NCBI RefSeq assembly: GCF_042677945.1
Contig: NZ_JBHUDN010000006.1
DNA length: 64,000 nt
DNA from: Haloplanus litoreus
GTDB lineage: Archaea; Halobacteriota; Halobacteria; Halobacteriales; Haloferacaceae
Strand: one strand, 5' to 3'
Shown here in pieces: positions 1 through 8,188 of the stretch (position 1 is its first letter; each line of letters starts with the position of its first letter). The notes under the pieces were generated by a model. That model had not been told where the DNA came from, did not search any database, and saw only the letters and a list, made by a program, of their open reading frames with translations. Made by a program: the position numbers and the translations under genes.

Positions 1-801
1 GAGGACGTCGCCGACGCCTACGGCCTCGAACCGGATCGGATCGTCGTACTGATTCACTGTGGGAGCCGCGGACTCGGCCACCAGACCTGCACCGACTACC
101 TCCGAAAGATCGAGAAACGCCACGGTGACCTGCTCGCCGACCTGCCCGATAAGGAACTCGCCGCCGCCCCCGCGGGGTCGGAACTCGCCGAGGAGTACTA
201 CGGAGCGATGTGTGCCTGCATCAACTTCGCGTGGGTGAACCGCCAGTTGATCATGCACCGGGTGCGACAGGTGTTCGAGCGGGTCTTCGATCGCTCGTGG
301 GAGGCGATGGACATGCACCTCCTCTACGACGTGGCCCACAACATCGCCAAAAAGGAGACACACGAAGTGCAAGGGGAAGAGCGCGAACTCTACGTCCACC
401 GGAAAGGGGCGACTCGGGCGTTCCCGGCCGGCCACCCCGAGGTCCCATCCGCCTATCGCGACGTGGGCCAACCGATCATCATTCCGGGGAGTATGGGTGC
501 GGGGAGCTACGTGCTCCGGGGGGGCGAGGCGTCCATGGACCTCACGTTCGGCTCGACGGCCCACGGCGCGGGCCGCGTCATGAGCCGAACCCAGGCCAAA
601 CAGGAGTTCTGGGGCGAGACCGTCCAGAACGAGCTTCGCGATCAAGAACACGTCTACGTCAAGGCACAGAGCGGCGCGACGGTGGCCGAGGAGGCTCCCG
701 GCGTCTACAAGGACGTCGACGAGGTGGTCCGCGTCTCCGACGAACTGGGCATCGGCGACAAGGTGGCGCGGATGTATCCGGTCTGTAACATCAAGGGTTG
801 A
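1..801 (+). CDS. rtcB: RNA-splicing ligase RtcB, 3' part
   Basis: The reading frame is open from the first base, so the 5' part lies outside the window; 266 codons remain. RtcB joins 2',3'-cyclic phosphate and 5'-OH RNA ends and ligates tRNA exons after intron removal. The visible part carries family motifs: HCGSRGLGHQ early on (His ligand of the Mn/GTP site), NFAWVNRQ, the segment LYDVAHNIAKKE, PGSMGAGSYVL, and the guanylate-binding region around SFGSTAHGAGR-like DLTFGSTAHGAGRVMSR, whose His is the nucleotidylated residue in the family. It ends with the typical C-terminus MYPVCNIKG. No archease gene is visible next to it in this window. Confidence 0.96.
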   Translation, partial: EDVADAYGLEPDRIVVLIHCGSRGLGHQTCTDYLRKIEKRHGDLLADLPDKELAAAPAGSELAEEYYGAMCACINFAWVNRQLIMHRVRQVFERVFDRSWEAMDMHLLYDVAHNIAKKETHEVQGEERELYVHRKGATRAFPAGHPEVPSAYRDVGQPIIIPGSMGAGSYVLRGGEASMDLTFGSTAHGAGRVMSRTQAKQEFWGETVQNELRDQEHVYVKAQSGATVAEEAPGVYKDVDEVVRVSDELGIGDKVARMYPVCNIKG

Positions 802-994
802 GACTCGCATCCGGTCGCGTCGTCGACATCGACCCGTTCCGCCTCCGTTCCGGAGTCGGCCACGCGCCGCGTATCGCCGCTGGAGCGTAGCGGACGCCGC
901 CACCACGGTGCCGAGCGGAGTGAGGCCGACGGTCAGCACCCGCACCCACAAATGGCAAATAGTTAATAACATCTGCACGCAACCGATATGCCGT

Positions 995-1876
995 ATGTTA
1001 CCACTCCAACTGGGGCCCGGAATCGGGATGCAAGGACTCGTACCGGCACTCGTCGGGGCGGTTACGACCGTCGTGGTGTTCGTCGTCGCTTTCGTGGTCA
1101 TCTACCTGATCGGGAAGGCCGTCGTGCGTCGGGGGGTGCGGGGAGCGCTCGAACGCCGCGGATTCGACGAGACGCTCGTCGGTCTCGCGGTGAGTACGGC
1201 CGTCGCAGTCGCCGCCGTCCTCGCAATCGCACTGGCCGCGACCGTCGCCGGATTCGGCGTCGTCCTCGCCGCGTTCGCGACGCTCGCGGGTGCGCTCGCA
1301 CTCGCCGTCGGCTTCGCGGCCCAGGACCTCATCGCTAACTTCGTCGCCGGCGTCTTCATCATCCAGGACGAACCGTTTACCGTCGGCGACTGGATCGAAT
1401 GGGATGATGGGAGCGGCGTCGTCCGGGAGATCCACCTGCGCGTGACGAAACTGGACACGTTCGACAACCAGTTGGTCACCGTGCCGAACGCCGACCTGGC
1501 CAACGCGGCGGTGGTGAACAACGTGGCAAACGACCGGCGACGGATCGCGGCCGAGTTCGGCATCGGTTACGCGGACGACATCGAGCGAGCGCGGGCGGCC
1601 ATCGTCGAGGAGGCGGCGGCCATCGAGGGCGTCCTCGACGACCCCGAACCGTCGGCACCCGTCACGGGACTTGGCGACTCGGCGGTGGTCCTCTCCGGAC
1701 GGTGCTGGATCGATCCACGGAAACACGGCTACGGCGCCGTCCGCGCTCGCCTCCTCGAAGCGGTCAAGGGGCGCTTCGACGACGAGGGGATCGACATGCC
1801 GTACCCCACCACGGAACTCACTGGCGGCGTCGAGGTGACGGAGGTCGGTGGGGCCGAGGCAGCGACGGGCGACTGA
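995..1876 (+). CDS. MscS-family mechanosensitive ion channel
   Basis: A 293-residue small-conductance mechanosensitive channel that would open on membrane tension and release solutes on osmotic downshock. Residues about 10-110 hold three hydrophobic segments. The third, AFATLAGALALAVGFAAQDL, is the Gly/Ala-rich pore helix of MscS proteins. It is followed by the beta domain (FIIQDEPFTVGDWIEW, VTVPNADLANAAVVN) and a C-terminal alpha/beta domain ending near MPYPTTEL. I chose the ATG at 995 because the upstream extension lacks family similarity and an AT-rich patch (gcaaatagttaataac) lies just before it. A second, longer paralogue lies at 58193-59284. Confidence 0.93.
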   Translation: MLPLQLGPGIGMQGLVPALVGAVTTVVVFVVAFVVIYLIGKAVVRRGVRGALERRGFDETLVGLAVSTAVAVAAVLAIALAATVAGFGVVLAAFATLAGALALAVGFAAQDLIANFVAGVFIIQDEPFTVGDWIEWDDGSGVVREIHLRVTKLDTFDNQLVTVPNADLANAAVVNNVANDRRRIAAEFGIGYADDIERARAAIVEEAAAIEGVLDDPEPSAPVTGLGDSAVVLSGRCWIDPRKHGYGAVRARLLEAVKGRFDDEGIDMPYPTTELTGGVEVTEVGGAEAATGD

Positions 1877-1888
1877 GCGGCCCGTCGT

Positions 1889-2191
1889 TCACCGGCCGAG
1901 TCTGACGTACTCGCTCTCCGGACGCGCCTCGACCGCCTCCCCGTCCTCGAATCGGACGTAGCTCAGGTAGAACGGCTCCCCACAGCCGGACGCGTCGTCG
2001 TCGCGGAGGGTCCCGTCCTCGCCACAGACGAAGCGCACGCCGTCGGCCGCCTCCACGTCCTCGTCGGCGCCGACGTAGGTCCAGCCTTCGAGTGGGTACG
2101 GTGTCACCGACTTGTCGGCGAGATACCCCTCGCGTTCGAGTTCGACGACCGCCTCACACCGGGGACAGTAGTACGTGACCGGGTAACTCAT
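1889..2191 (-). CDS. small haloarchaeal zinc-ribbon-like protein
   Basis: 100 residues, acidic. The N-terminus has a CPRC knuckle (YYCPRCEAVVELE) and two further Cys (FVCGEDG, GCGEPFYL), so four Cys could bind one zinc ion as a rubredoxin-like or zinc-ribbon fold. The start ATG at 2191 places the CPRC motif at residue 9. I do not recognise a characterised family. The gene converges with the MscS gene, 12 bp away. Function unknown. Confidence 0.75.
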   Translation of the reverse strand: MSYPVTYYCPRCEAVVELEREGYLADKSVTPYPLEGWTYVGADEDVEAADGVRFVCGEDGTLRDDDASGCGEPFYLSYVRFEDGEAVEARPESEYVRLGR

Positions 2192-2234
2192 ACGGACGGT
2201 AGGGGCGAGACGAACTTATACTGTCGGCCGAGGT

Positions 2235-2654
2235 TCACCGAACGACGGTGACCGGGACGGGCGACCCGCGAACGACCGTCTCGGCGACGTTGCCGATGAA
2301 CAGCCGATCCGAGAGGCTACCGCTGTGTGATCCGATGACGACCGTGTCGTAGTCCGCGGCGGCCTCGACGATGGTCCGTGCGGGTCGACCGATCCTGACG
2401 TCGGTGTTGATTTCGGCGTCGTACTCGGCGGCGACGTCGCGGGCGTCGTCGAGGACGTCCCTCGCCCGTTCCTCCATCGCCTCCTGGATATCGTCTGCGA
2501 GGGCCAGCTCCGTGGCGACCCCCATCATCGGCGACGGGCCGCCAGCGACGTGGAGGACCGTAATCTCCGCGTCGTCGAACGTTTCGAGGGCGTACCGGAG
2601 CGCACCGACCGCCATCTCCGAGTCGTCGATCGGAACGAGGACGCGAAAGCTCAT
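2235..2654 (-). CDS. universal stress protein (UspA family)
   Basis: 139 residues with the alpha/beta Usp fold. It starts MSFRVLVPIDDSEMAVGALR and ends with the nucleotide-binding signature VVIGSHSGSLSDRLFIGNVAETVVRGSPVPVTVVR, which contains the G-x2-G-x9-G(S/T)-type motif of ATP-binding members. ATG 2654 is used because it gives the canonical start just before the first beta strand; the longer frame adds residues unlike the family. An AT-rich TATA-like patch lies near 2733-2742. It is one of four Usp genes in this window. Confidence 0.92.
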   Translation of the reverse strand: MSFRVLVPIDDSEMAVGALRYALETFDDAEITVLHVAGGPSPMMGVATELALADDIQEAMEERARDVLDDARDVAAEYDAEINTDVRIGRPARTIVEAAADYDTVVIGSHSGSLSDRLFIGNVAETVVRGSPVPVTVVR

Positions 2655-2798
2655 ATCGATCGGTTCGGCGGATAAAGGGATAAGCACTCGGACGGAACCG
2701 ACGGTGCACTACCGGACGACGCCGACGCCAGCGGAAAAATATTGTGTAGTTACTGCACTACTGTCGCCCCATCGAGCCGGGATTTCGGTCGGTAGCGG

Positions 2799-3023
2799 TC
2801 AGTCACTCGTCGGTTCCGCCACACCCGTATCCGCCTCCGGCCCGCAAGCCGGAAGGAATCGTTCGGCCGGACAGAAGTCGGTGAAGCTACTCTGAACGAG
2901 GTTGAGTCCGGCAAATGCCGAAATTGCCAGGAACCACGAGTTGACGAACACGCCGAGCAGTAGCCCGATGAGCACGACGGATCCGCCGAGACGCCGAACC
3001 TGAAAGTGGCACGTATCGGTCAT
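2799..3023 (-). CDS. DUF2892 (YgaP-type) small membrane protein
   Basis: 74 residues. MTDTCHFQVRRLGGSVVLIG leads into two membrane segments, then FAGLNLVQSSFTDFCPAERFLPACG. The pattern N-x-x-Q-S-x-F-T-x-F-C-P is typical of DUF2892, the membrane part of YgaP-type rhodaneses found with sulfur and thiol metabolism. No rhodanese domain is fused or adjacent here. The promoter carries an inverted repeat (see 3028-3053). Its exact role is unknown. Confidence 0.85.
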   Translation of the reverse strand: MTDTCHFQVRRLGGSVVLIGLLLGVFVNSWFLAISAFAGLNLVQSSFTDFCPAERFLPACGPEADTGVAEPTSD

Positions 3024-3027
3024 ACGA

Positions 3028-3053
3028 TTGTGTATAAATATTGCAATACACAA
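3028..3053. promoter_or_regulatory. inverted repeat in the DUF2892 promoter
   Basis: TTGTGTA (3028-3034) and TACACAA (3047-3053) form perfect 7-bp arms around a 12-bp AT-rich spacer that contains a TATA-like stretch (taaatatt), directly upstream of the minus-strand gene starting at 3023. The arrangement suggests a repressor site over the core promoter. A related string (attgtgtag next to an AT run) lies at 2740-2750 upstream of the Usp gene. Confidence 0.5.
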
Positions 3054-3151
3054 AACTCTATCGGTGGCGCGCACCGCCCGGAACGGTAGCACAGGCGACA
3101 GCCTCCCGACCTTCGGTACGTTTATTAATCCAACTCCCCGCCTTTGTTGGC

Positions 3152-3385
3152 ATGAGCGGACGACCCCTCGACGTGTTGGAGGCCTCGCTTGACGAGGACG
3201 TGACGGTGTATCTCAAAGACGGGCGGGCGTTTCACGGCGTCCTCGGCGGGTACGACCAGCACATGAACGTCGTGCTCGAACCTGGCGACGAGGTCGACGA
3301 GGGCGTTCTCGGCGATCCGAACGTCGAGCAGGTCGACAACACAACCATTATACGCGGCGACAACGTCGTGACGATAAGTACATGA
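3152..3385 (+). CDS. Sm-like RNA-binding protein (Lsm)
   Basis: 77 residues covering one Sm fold: SGRPLDVLEASLDEDVTVYL is Sm1 (ending in KDGRAFHGVLGGYDQHMNVVL) and IIRGDNVVTI is Sm2. Archaeal Lsm proteins form heptameric rings that bind U-rich RNA. The stop overlaps the ATG of rpl37e (ATGA at 3382-3385), the conserved lsm-L37e pair of haloarchaea, so the two are co-translated. A TATA-like tttattaat lies about 30 bp before the ATG, suggesting a leaderless transcript. Confidence 0.95.
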   Translation: MSGRPLDVLEASLDEDVTVYLKDGRAFHGVLGGYDQHMNVVLEPGDEVDEGVLGDPNVEQVDNTTIIRGDNVVTIST

Positions 3386-3555
3386 CGGGAGCAGGAACGC
3401 CGAGTCAAGGCAAGAAGAACAAGACGACCCACGTCAAATGTCGACGCTGCGGTGAGAAATCGTACCACGTTCGAAAGAAGGTCTGCTCGTCGTGTGGCTT
3501 CGGTAAATCTGCCAAGCGCCGCGACTACGAGTGGCAGAGCAAAGCCGGCGAATAA
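3382..3555 (+). CDS. rpl37e: 50S ribosomal protein L37e
   Basis: 57 residues, basic, beginning MTGAGTPSQGKKNKTTHVKC. It has four zinc-binding Cys arranged as CRRCGEK and CSSCGFG, and the tail SAKRRDYEW typical of L37e. The protein binds 23S rRNA in the large subunit. It overlaps the upstream lsm gene by 4 bp. Confidence 0.97.
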   Translation: MTGAGTPSQGKKNKTTHVKCRRCGEKSYHVRKKVCSSCGFGKSAKRRDYEWQSKAGE

Positions 3556-3700
3556 CGTCGGTTCGCTCCCTCTTCGTTCGTCTCATCTCCAGAGTAAGGG
3601 CCGATAGCGTGCCGTCTAGCGGCGAATTTCGATACGTCGCCCCGGACGAACACGGGGGCAATAGCGTGGCTTTTTACCCCGCGGTACACTACGGACGCTC

Positions 3701-5179
3701 ATGGCACACGGGCGGGACCACCGTACCCCGGACGGGATGACCGAGAAGTGTGGCGTCGTGGGTGTTTCACTCGCCGACCGCGACGCCGCGCGTCCCCTGT
3801 ACTACTCGTTGTACGCGCTCCAACACCGGGGACAGGAGTCGGCCGGCATCGTGACCCACGACGGGTTCCAGCAACACAGCCACGTGGAGATGGGACTCGT
3901 CGGCGACGTCTTCGACGCGGAAGACCTGGACCAGTTGAACGGACCGACGGGGATCGGACACGTACGGTATCCCACCTCGGGTGGCGTCAACGCCTGTTGC
4001 GCCCAGCCCTTCTCCGTCTCGTTCAAGTCGGGGTCCCTCGGACTCGCCCACAACGGCAACCTCGTCAACGCCGGGGAGATCCGGTCGGAACTCGAGGCGC
4101 TGGGACACGCCTTCACCTCCAACGGCGACACCGAGGTGATCGCCCACGACCTCGCGCGCAACCTGCTGGAGGCGGACCTCGTCCGGGCGGTCAAACGAAC
4201 CATGAGCCGCATCCACGGCTCCTACGCCCTGACGATCATGCACGACGAGGCCGTCCTCGGCGTCCGGGACCCCGAAGGGAATCGACCGCTGTGTATCGGG
4301 GAACTCGACGACGGCTACGTGCTCGCCTCGGAATCGGCCGCTATCGACACGCTCGACGGCGAACTCGTCCGCGACGTGGCGCCGGGTGAACTGATCGTCC
4401 TCGAACCCGACGGGACCGGCTTCGACTCGTATCAACTCGTCGAACGCGACTCCACGGCCCACTGCTTTTTCGAACACGTCTACTTCGCCCGCCCGGACTC
4501 CGTCATCGACGACGGACTCGTCTACGACGTGCGCCGGAACCTCGGGCGCGAACTCTGGGCCGAGAGCAGTATCGAGACGGACGTGGTGATGCCCGTCCCC
4601 GACTCCGGACGCTCCTTCGCCTCGGGCTACGCCGAAGCCGCGAACGAGGACGGCGCCGGCGTGGAGTTCGCGGAGGGCCTGATGAAGAACCGCTACGTCG
4701 GCCGGACGTTCATCATGCCGACCCAGGACGAACGCGAACGCGCGGTGCGGCTGAAACTCAACCCGATCCGCAGCACCGTCGAGGGCAAGACGGTCACGAT
4801 CATCGACGACAGCATCGTCCGGGGTACCACCTCGACGCAACTGGTCGACCTGCTCCGGGACGCCGGCGCCGAGGAGGTCCACGTCCGGATCGGTGCCCCA
4901 CCCATCGTCGCTCCCTGTTACATGGGCATCGACATGGCGAGTCGGGACGAACTCATCGCGGCCGACCGAAGCGTCGACGACATCCGGGAGACCATCGGCG
5001 CCGACAGCCTCTCTTATCTCTCCATCGAGGCCATCGCCGACGTCCTCGGTCGGACGAAAGGCGACCTCTGTCTCGGCTGTGTGACCGGCGAGTATCCGTA
5101 CGACATCGAGGACGAACGGACGGACCGCGACGTCTCTCGTCCGGCCGTCGGGAGCGAGTCCGCCCCGGCGGACGACTGA
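3701..5179 (+). CDS. purF: amidophosphoribosyltransferase PurF
   Basis: Catalyses the first step of purine synthesis: PRPP + glutamine to 5-phosphoribosylamine. The N-terminal Ntn glutaminase domain has its nucleophile Cys at residue 17 (TEKCGVVGVSLADRDAA), so the preceding residues form a short propeptide. Other motifs: ALQHRGQESAGI, the C-terminal PRTase loop VTIIDDSIVRGTTSTQLV, and iron-sulfur or structural Cys near CLGCVTGEYP. A TATA-like tttttacc at 3671-3678 lies 27 bp before ATG 3701, favouring this leaderless start; ATG 3737 (four residues before the catalytic Cys) is the alternative. Confidence 0.97.
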   Translation: MAHGRDHRTPDGMTEKCGVVGVSLADRDAARPLYYSLYALQHRGQESAGIVTHDGFQQHSHVEMGLVGDVFDAEDLDQLNGPTGIGHVRYPTSGGVNACCAQPFSVSFKSGSLGLAHNGNLVNAGEIRSELEALGHAFTSNGDTEVIAHDLARNLLEADLVRAVKRTMSRIHGSYALTIMHDEAVLGVRDPEGNRPLCIGELDDGYVLASESAAIDTLDGELVRDVAPGELIVLEPDGTGFDSYQLVERDSTAHCFFEHVYFARPDSVIDDGLVYDVRRNLGRELWAESSIETDVVMPVPDSGRSFASGYAEAANEDGAGVEFAEGLMKNRYVGRTFIMPTQDERERAVRLKLNPIRSTVEGKTVTIIDDSIVRGTTSTQLVDLLRDAGAEEVHVRIGAPPIVAPCYMGIDMASRDELIAADRSVDDIRETIGADSLSYLSIEAIADVLGRTKGDLCLGCVTGEYPYDIEDERTDRDVSRPAVGSESAPADD

Positions 5180-5210
5180 CCGTCGACCACCCGTTATCGA
5201 CCTGACCAGA

Positions 5211-5240
5211 AAACCGGCAATTGGACGCGAAACCGGCAAT
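5211..5240 (+). promoter_or_regulatory. direct repeat upstream of the halocyanin TATA box
   Basis: The 11-mer AAACCGGCAAT occurs at 5211-5221 and again at 5230-5240, 19 bp apart (about two helical turns), immediately before the TATA-like tatttttc at 5240-5247. This looks like a tandem activator site for the halocyanin gene. Confidence 0.45.
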
Positions 5241-5275
5241 ATTTTTCAAGGGGTCGTGTGTACGAGCAAGCGACC

Positions 5276-6034
5276 ATGAGCGAGGAACGCGACGCTCGGC
5301 TGGGACGGCGACGGCTGTTGCAGGCGGGCGCCGGTGCCGTCGGGGCCGGGTTGGTCGGTGCGGGAGCGACCGGGACCGCGACGGCCCAGTCGGGGCCGTT
5401 CGGCGGGTGGATGAGCGACGTAGGCAACTACGAAGGGGTCGTCGACAACACCGGACAGGACGAGGTGACAGTCACTGTCGGCGCCGAGGGCAACGGCGGC
5501 GCTTTCGCGTTCGGCCCCGCGGCGATCCAGGTCGACCCCGGAACCACCGTCGTCTGGGAGTGGAACGGCGAGGGCGGCCAGCACAACGTCGTCGCCGAGG
5601 AGGGCGCCGACTTCGAGAGCGAACTCACCTCCGACGCCGGGTTCACGTTCGAACAGACCTTCGACTCCGAAGGCACGATCAAGTACTTCTGCCAGCCACA
5701 CCGCGCCCTCGGCATGAAAGGCGTCGTCGTCGTCGGCGCCGCTCCCGAGGGGGCCGAAGTCGTCAGTGGTGGCGGCGGTGGCGGCGGTGGCGGCGGTGGC
5801 GGCGGTGACGGTGGCGGAGAGAGCGGCGGTGGTGGCGAGAGTGGGAGCGGCGACGGCGGGGAGAGCGGCGGTAGCGCCGCCAGCCAGGTGATGTCCCTGA
5901 CCGTCGGCGGCGCCCTCGTGGCCGCGTTCCTCTCGCCGATCGTCTTCGGCATCTTGCTGTTGCTCCGCGGTGGGGGCGGCAGTCCGCCGGACGAGAGCGG
6001 CATCGAACAGGGCGAGCCGAGCCACGAGGACTAG
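5276..6034 (+). CDS. membrane-anchored halocyanin-like blue copper protein
   Basis: 252 residues. An N-terminal Tat signal (RLGRRRLLQAGAGAVGAGL) exports the protein. The cupredoxin domain (about 45-155) has all type 1 copper ligands: His103 (GGQHNVV), Cys139 and His142 (YFCQPHRAL) and Met147. A long Gly/Ser linker (about 164-202) is followed by one hydrophobic segment (VGGALVAAFLSPIVFGILLL) and a short acidic tail, so the copper domain is tethered to the outer membrane face. Its position next to nirK suggests it donates electrons to nitrite reductase, as small copper proteins do in other denitrifiers. ATG 5276 is chosen because the Tat motif follows at once. Confidence 0.9.
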   Translation: MSEERDARLGRRRLLQAGAGAVGAGLVGAGATGTATAQSGPFGGWMSDVGNYEGVVDNTGQDEVTVTVGAEGNGGAFAFGPAAIQVDPGTTVVWEWNGEGGQHNVVAEEGADFESELTSDAGFTFEQTFDSEGTIKYFCQPHRALGMKGVVVVGAAPEGAEVVSGGGGGGGGGGGGGDGGGESGGGGESGSGDGGESGGSAASQVMSLTVGGALVAAFLSPIVFGILLLLRGGGGSPPDESGIEQGEPSHED

Positions 6035-6134
6035 GCTCCGAGTCGCCCCCGGCTCGTGCTGTCGGCTGTAACCGTTTCGCGAGGGCCGCCACACCGGAGT
6101 GGTGACTATCCGTATCGGTTGACGGCCGGTGGTA

Positions 6135-6782
6135 TCAGGGACGTTCGTCGACGACGCTGGTGTCGGCGACGAACGCCCGAATGATCGCACCCTCGGCCCG
6201 GTGGAGTCGTTCGCTCGCCGTCGATTTTGCGATGTCGAGGTGGTTCGCGAGCCCCGTCAGGGTACACGTCCGCGGCGTGTCGTAGTAGCCCCGTTCGACG
6301 GCGGTTTCGATCAGTTCCCGTTGGCGGTCGCTCACGACCGACTCGGGGTCCATCGACGTCCGGACCGACCGGACGTCGAACTCGAGACCGAACGTGCGGA
6401 ACTGGTCGGCGAGCGACGACAGACGGTCCTGCGAGGCGGTGATTTCGAGGTCGGCGATCCCGTCGACGATGGTGACCGGCGGTTCGAACGGCGCACGCGA
6501 GTTGCGAATGGAGAGGAGCAAGAGTGGTTCGTCCGTCTCGAACTGGACCAGTGCCCGGTCGTCGCCGCGGTGCAACACCTCGAACACCCGGACCCCCGGC
6601 GTCTCGTCGAGTCGCGAGAGGACGGTGCCGAGATCCGGGGCAGTGAGTTCGACCAAGCCGACACCCGTCTCGTCGTCGGGGAGCGCAGCCAGCACTCGGA
6701 ACGTCGCCTCCGGGTAGCGACCCGAGAGGTCGGCGATCCAGATGTCCTCGGGCAGCGTCACCGCGAGTCGAGCCGTGGGCAT
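6135..6782 (-). CDS. Bat-type helix-turn-helix transcription regulator
   Basis: 215 residues. The C-terminal ~55 residues form the HTH_10 domain of bacterio-opsin-activator proteins: VSDRQRELIETAVERGYYDTPRTCTLTGLANHLDIAKSTASERLHRAE. The N-terminal 150 residues match the sensor-like half common in short haloarchaeal Bat homologues, without PAS or GAF domains. It lacks the Cys-rich motif expected of the oxygen sensor NarO. Its site between the halocyanin and nirK genes makes a role in regulating denitrification plausible but unproven. Confidence 0.88.
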   Translation of the reverse strand: MPTARLAVTLPEDIWIADLSGRYPEATFRVLAALPDDETGVGLVELTAPDLGTVLSRLDETPGVRVFEVLHRGDDRALVQFETDEPLLLLSIRNSRAPFEPPVTIVDGIADLEITASQDRLSSLADQFRTFGLEFDVRSVRTSMDPESVVSDRQRELIETAVERGYYDTPRTCTLTGLANHLDIAKSTASERLHRAEGAIIRAFVADTSVVDERP

Positions 6783-6869
6783 GGTTCACCGGTGGGCCGC
6801 CGCGGGGATATGTCCACGGAACGCACCTGCTCGTGGGTGGCGTGCCGGGGATGTCACGGCGAGACCCGA

Positions 6870-7967
6870 CTACGCGCTCGTCGACCCGGTACGCCCGTCA
6901 GCCTGCGGTTCCGGATCGAAGATGTCGGGGCGCTCCTCGCCCTCGGCGGTAACGATGGCCAGACAGCCACGCCGGGCCACCCGGGTCAGGGCGTGGTCGA
7001 CGAGTTTGAAGTTCCCCGGGACGGGGAAGTTCATCGTCGCGATACACGTACTCCCCGGAGCGACCGGGGAGGTCTGGATGTGGGTCTGTGGCTCGGTGGT
7101 GAGCGAGCCTTGCGGGTAGAACTCTTCCCAGACGTTGCCGATTGGGTGGAAGCTACTGGTGAGGTTCGGTCCGCCGGTCACGAAGTAGACCCGGGCGGTG
7201 TCGTCGGTCGACACCGTCGCCGCCGATCCGTAGACGTCGGGCGTCAGGCCGTACTTCTCGCCGTTCATGACGACGTAGGTCGGCTCCTCCCGCTTCATCG
7301 CCGCCATGTCGAAGCTGTGTTTGCCCCCCTGTCCGGCCTTGCCGTCGGTGTAGATCTCGTGTTGGCCCAGGTAGAGTTCCTGGTCGACGGCTGGGAGACC
7401 CGCCTCGGGTTCGACGAGAATGATCCCGAACATCCCGGCGCTGATGTGCATGTCGAGGTTCGGGACGGCACAGTGGTAGATGTACGCCCCTGGGTACGTG
7501 GCCTTGAACGTCAGGTGACTGGTCTCGCCGGGTGCGGTCATGGTTGCCTCGGCGCCGCCGCCGGGTCCCGCCGCCGCGTGGAAGTCGACGTTGTGTGGCA
7601 GGGCGTTCTCCGAGGCGTTCTCGAGGGTGAGATTCACCGTATCCCCCTTCCGGACCCGCACCAGCGGTCCCGGCACCTGACCGTTGTAGGTCATGTAGTC
7701 GAAGGTGACGCCGGGCTCGATTTCGGCGGTCACCTCCTCGGCGCGGAGCGTCACGTCGACCTCTGCGGGTTCGCTCCGGTCGATGGGGTCGGGGATGTCG
7801 GTCGGGTCCGCAGCGATCCGATCGACGCTGGGACTGGACTGCTGTTCGACGCGGTTACGCTGTTTCTCGGCGTCCGCCGTCGGAGCCTGAACGGTACACC
7901 CTGCCGCCGCCGCCGCACCGCCGACGCCGAGCGCCTGGAGCGCCCGCCGACGGGTGGTTTCGAACAT
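6870..7967 (-). CDS. nirK: copper-containing nitrite reductase NirK
   Basis: Reduces nitrite to nitric oxide outside the membrane. 365 residues with a Tat/lipoprotein-like N-terminus (TTRRRALQALGVGG...AAGC, lipobox Cys24). Two cupredoxin domains follow with the full ligand set: type 1 copper His125, Cys166, His174, Met179; type 2 copper His130, His165, His325; catalytic Asp128 (LPHNVDFH) and His274 (SSFHPIG). The linker MTYNGQVPGPLVRV is typical. The promoter carries a CGAA-N4-TTCG palindrome (8047-8058). Electron donor is probably the halocyanin at 5276-6034. Confidence 0.97.
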   Translation of the reverse strand: MFETTRRRALQALGVGGAAAAAGCTVQAPTADAEKQRNRVEQQSSPSVDRIAADPTDIPDPIDRSEPAEVDVTLRAEEVTAEIEPGVTFDYMTYNGQVPGPLVRVRKGDTVNLTLENASENALPHNVDFHAAAGPGGGAEATMTAPGETSHLTFKATYPGAYIYHCAVPNLDMHISAGMFGIILVEPEAGLPAVDQELYLGQHEIYTDGKAGQGGKHSFDMAAMKREEPTYVVMNGEKYGLTPDVYGSAATVSTDDTARVYFVTGGPNLTSSFHPIGNVWEEFYPQGSLTTEPQTHIQTSPVAPGSTCIATMNFPVPGNFKLVDHALTRVARRGCLAIVTAEGEERPDIFDPEPQADGRTGSTSA

Positions 7968-8046
7968 CGGGTGTCACCTCTACGTGGAGGGTCGGGGGCG
8001 AACCGTATGAACCGACGAGCCGATTCTTGCGGGGTGGTACCGGGTA

Positions 8047-8058
8047 CGAACCGGTTCG
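8047..8058. promoter_or_regulatory. CGAA-N4-TTCG palindrome upstream of nirK
   Basis: The perfect 12-bp palindrome CGAACCGGTTCG lies 80-91 bp upstream of the nirK ATG. Two more GAACCG half sites (CGAACCGTATGAACCG at 7999-8014) lie nearer the gene. The same core occurs at 8635-8646. From memory, a CGAA-type palindrome has been reported as the site of NarO, the oxygen-responsive activator of haloarchaeal denitrification genes; I could not check the exact spacing. Confidence 0.6.
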
Positions 8059-8188
8059 GGTCGGACGTAAAGGTGGACGCGGTGGCACGGACGACACGTG
8101 AGACGGGACGACGGTGGCGGCTGGTGGCTGGTTCTGACTTACGACCGTCCGTGTGACGCCACGCGAACGGCCGGGAGGAACCGGCGCG

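Noticed and set aside
5764..5880. Glycine-rich run as an independent repeat element
   Set aside because: It is a coding Gly/Ser linker in the halocyanin-like protein, not a separate genetic element.
6129..8156. Long plus-strand open frame opposite the Bat-type, nirK and promoter region
   Set aside because: It is antisense to well-supported genes, has a basic composition unlike haloarchaeal proteins and no family match; long antisense frames are usual in high-GC genomes.
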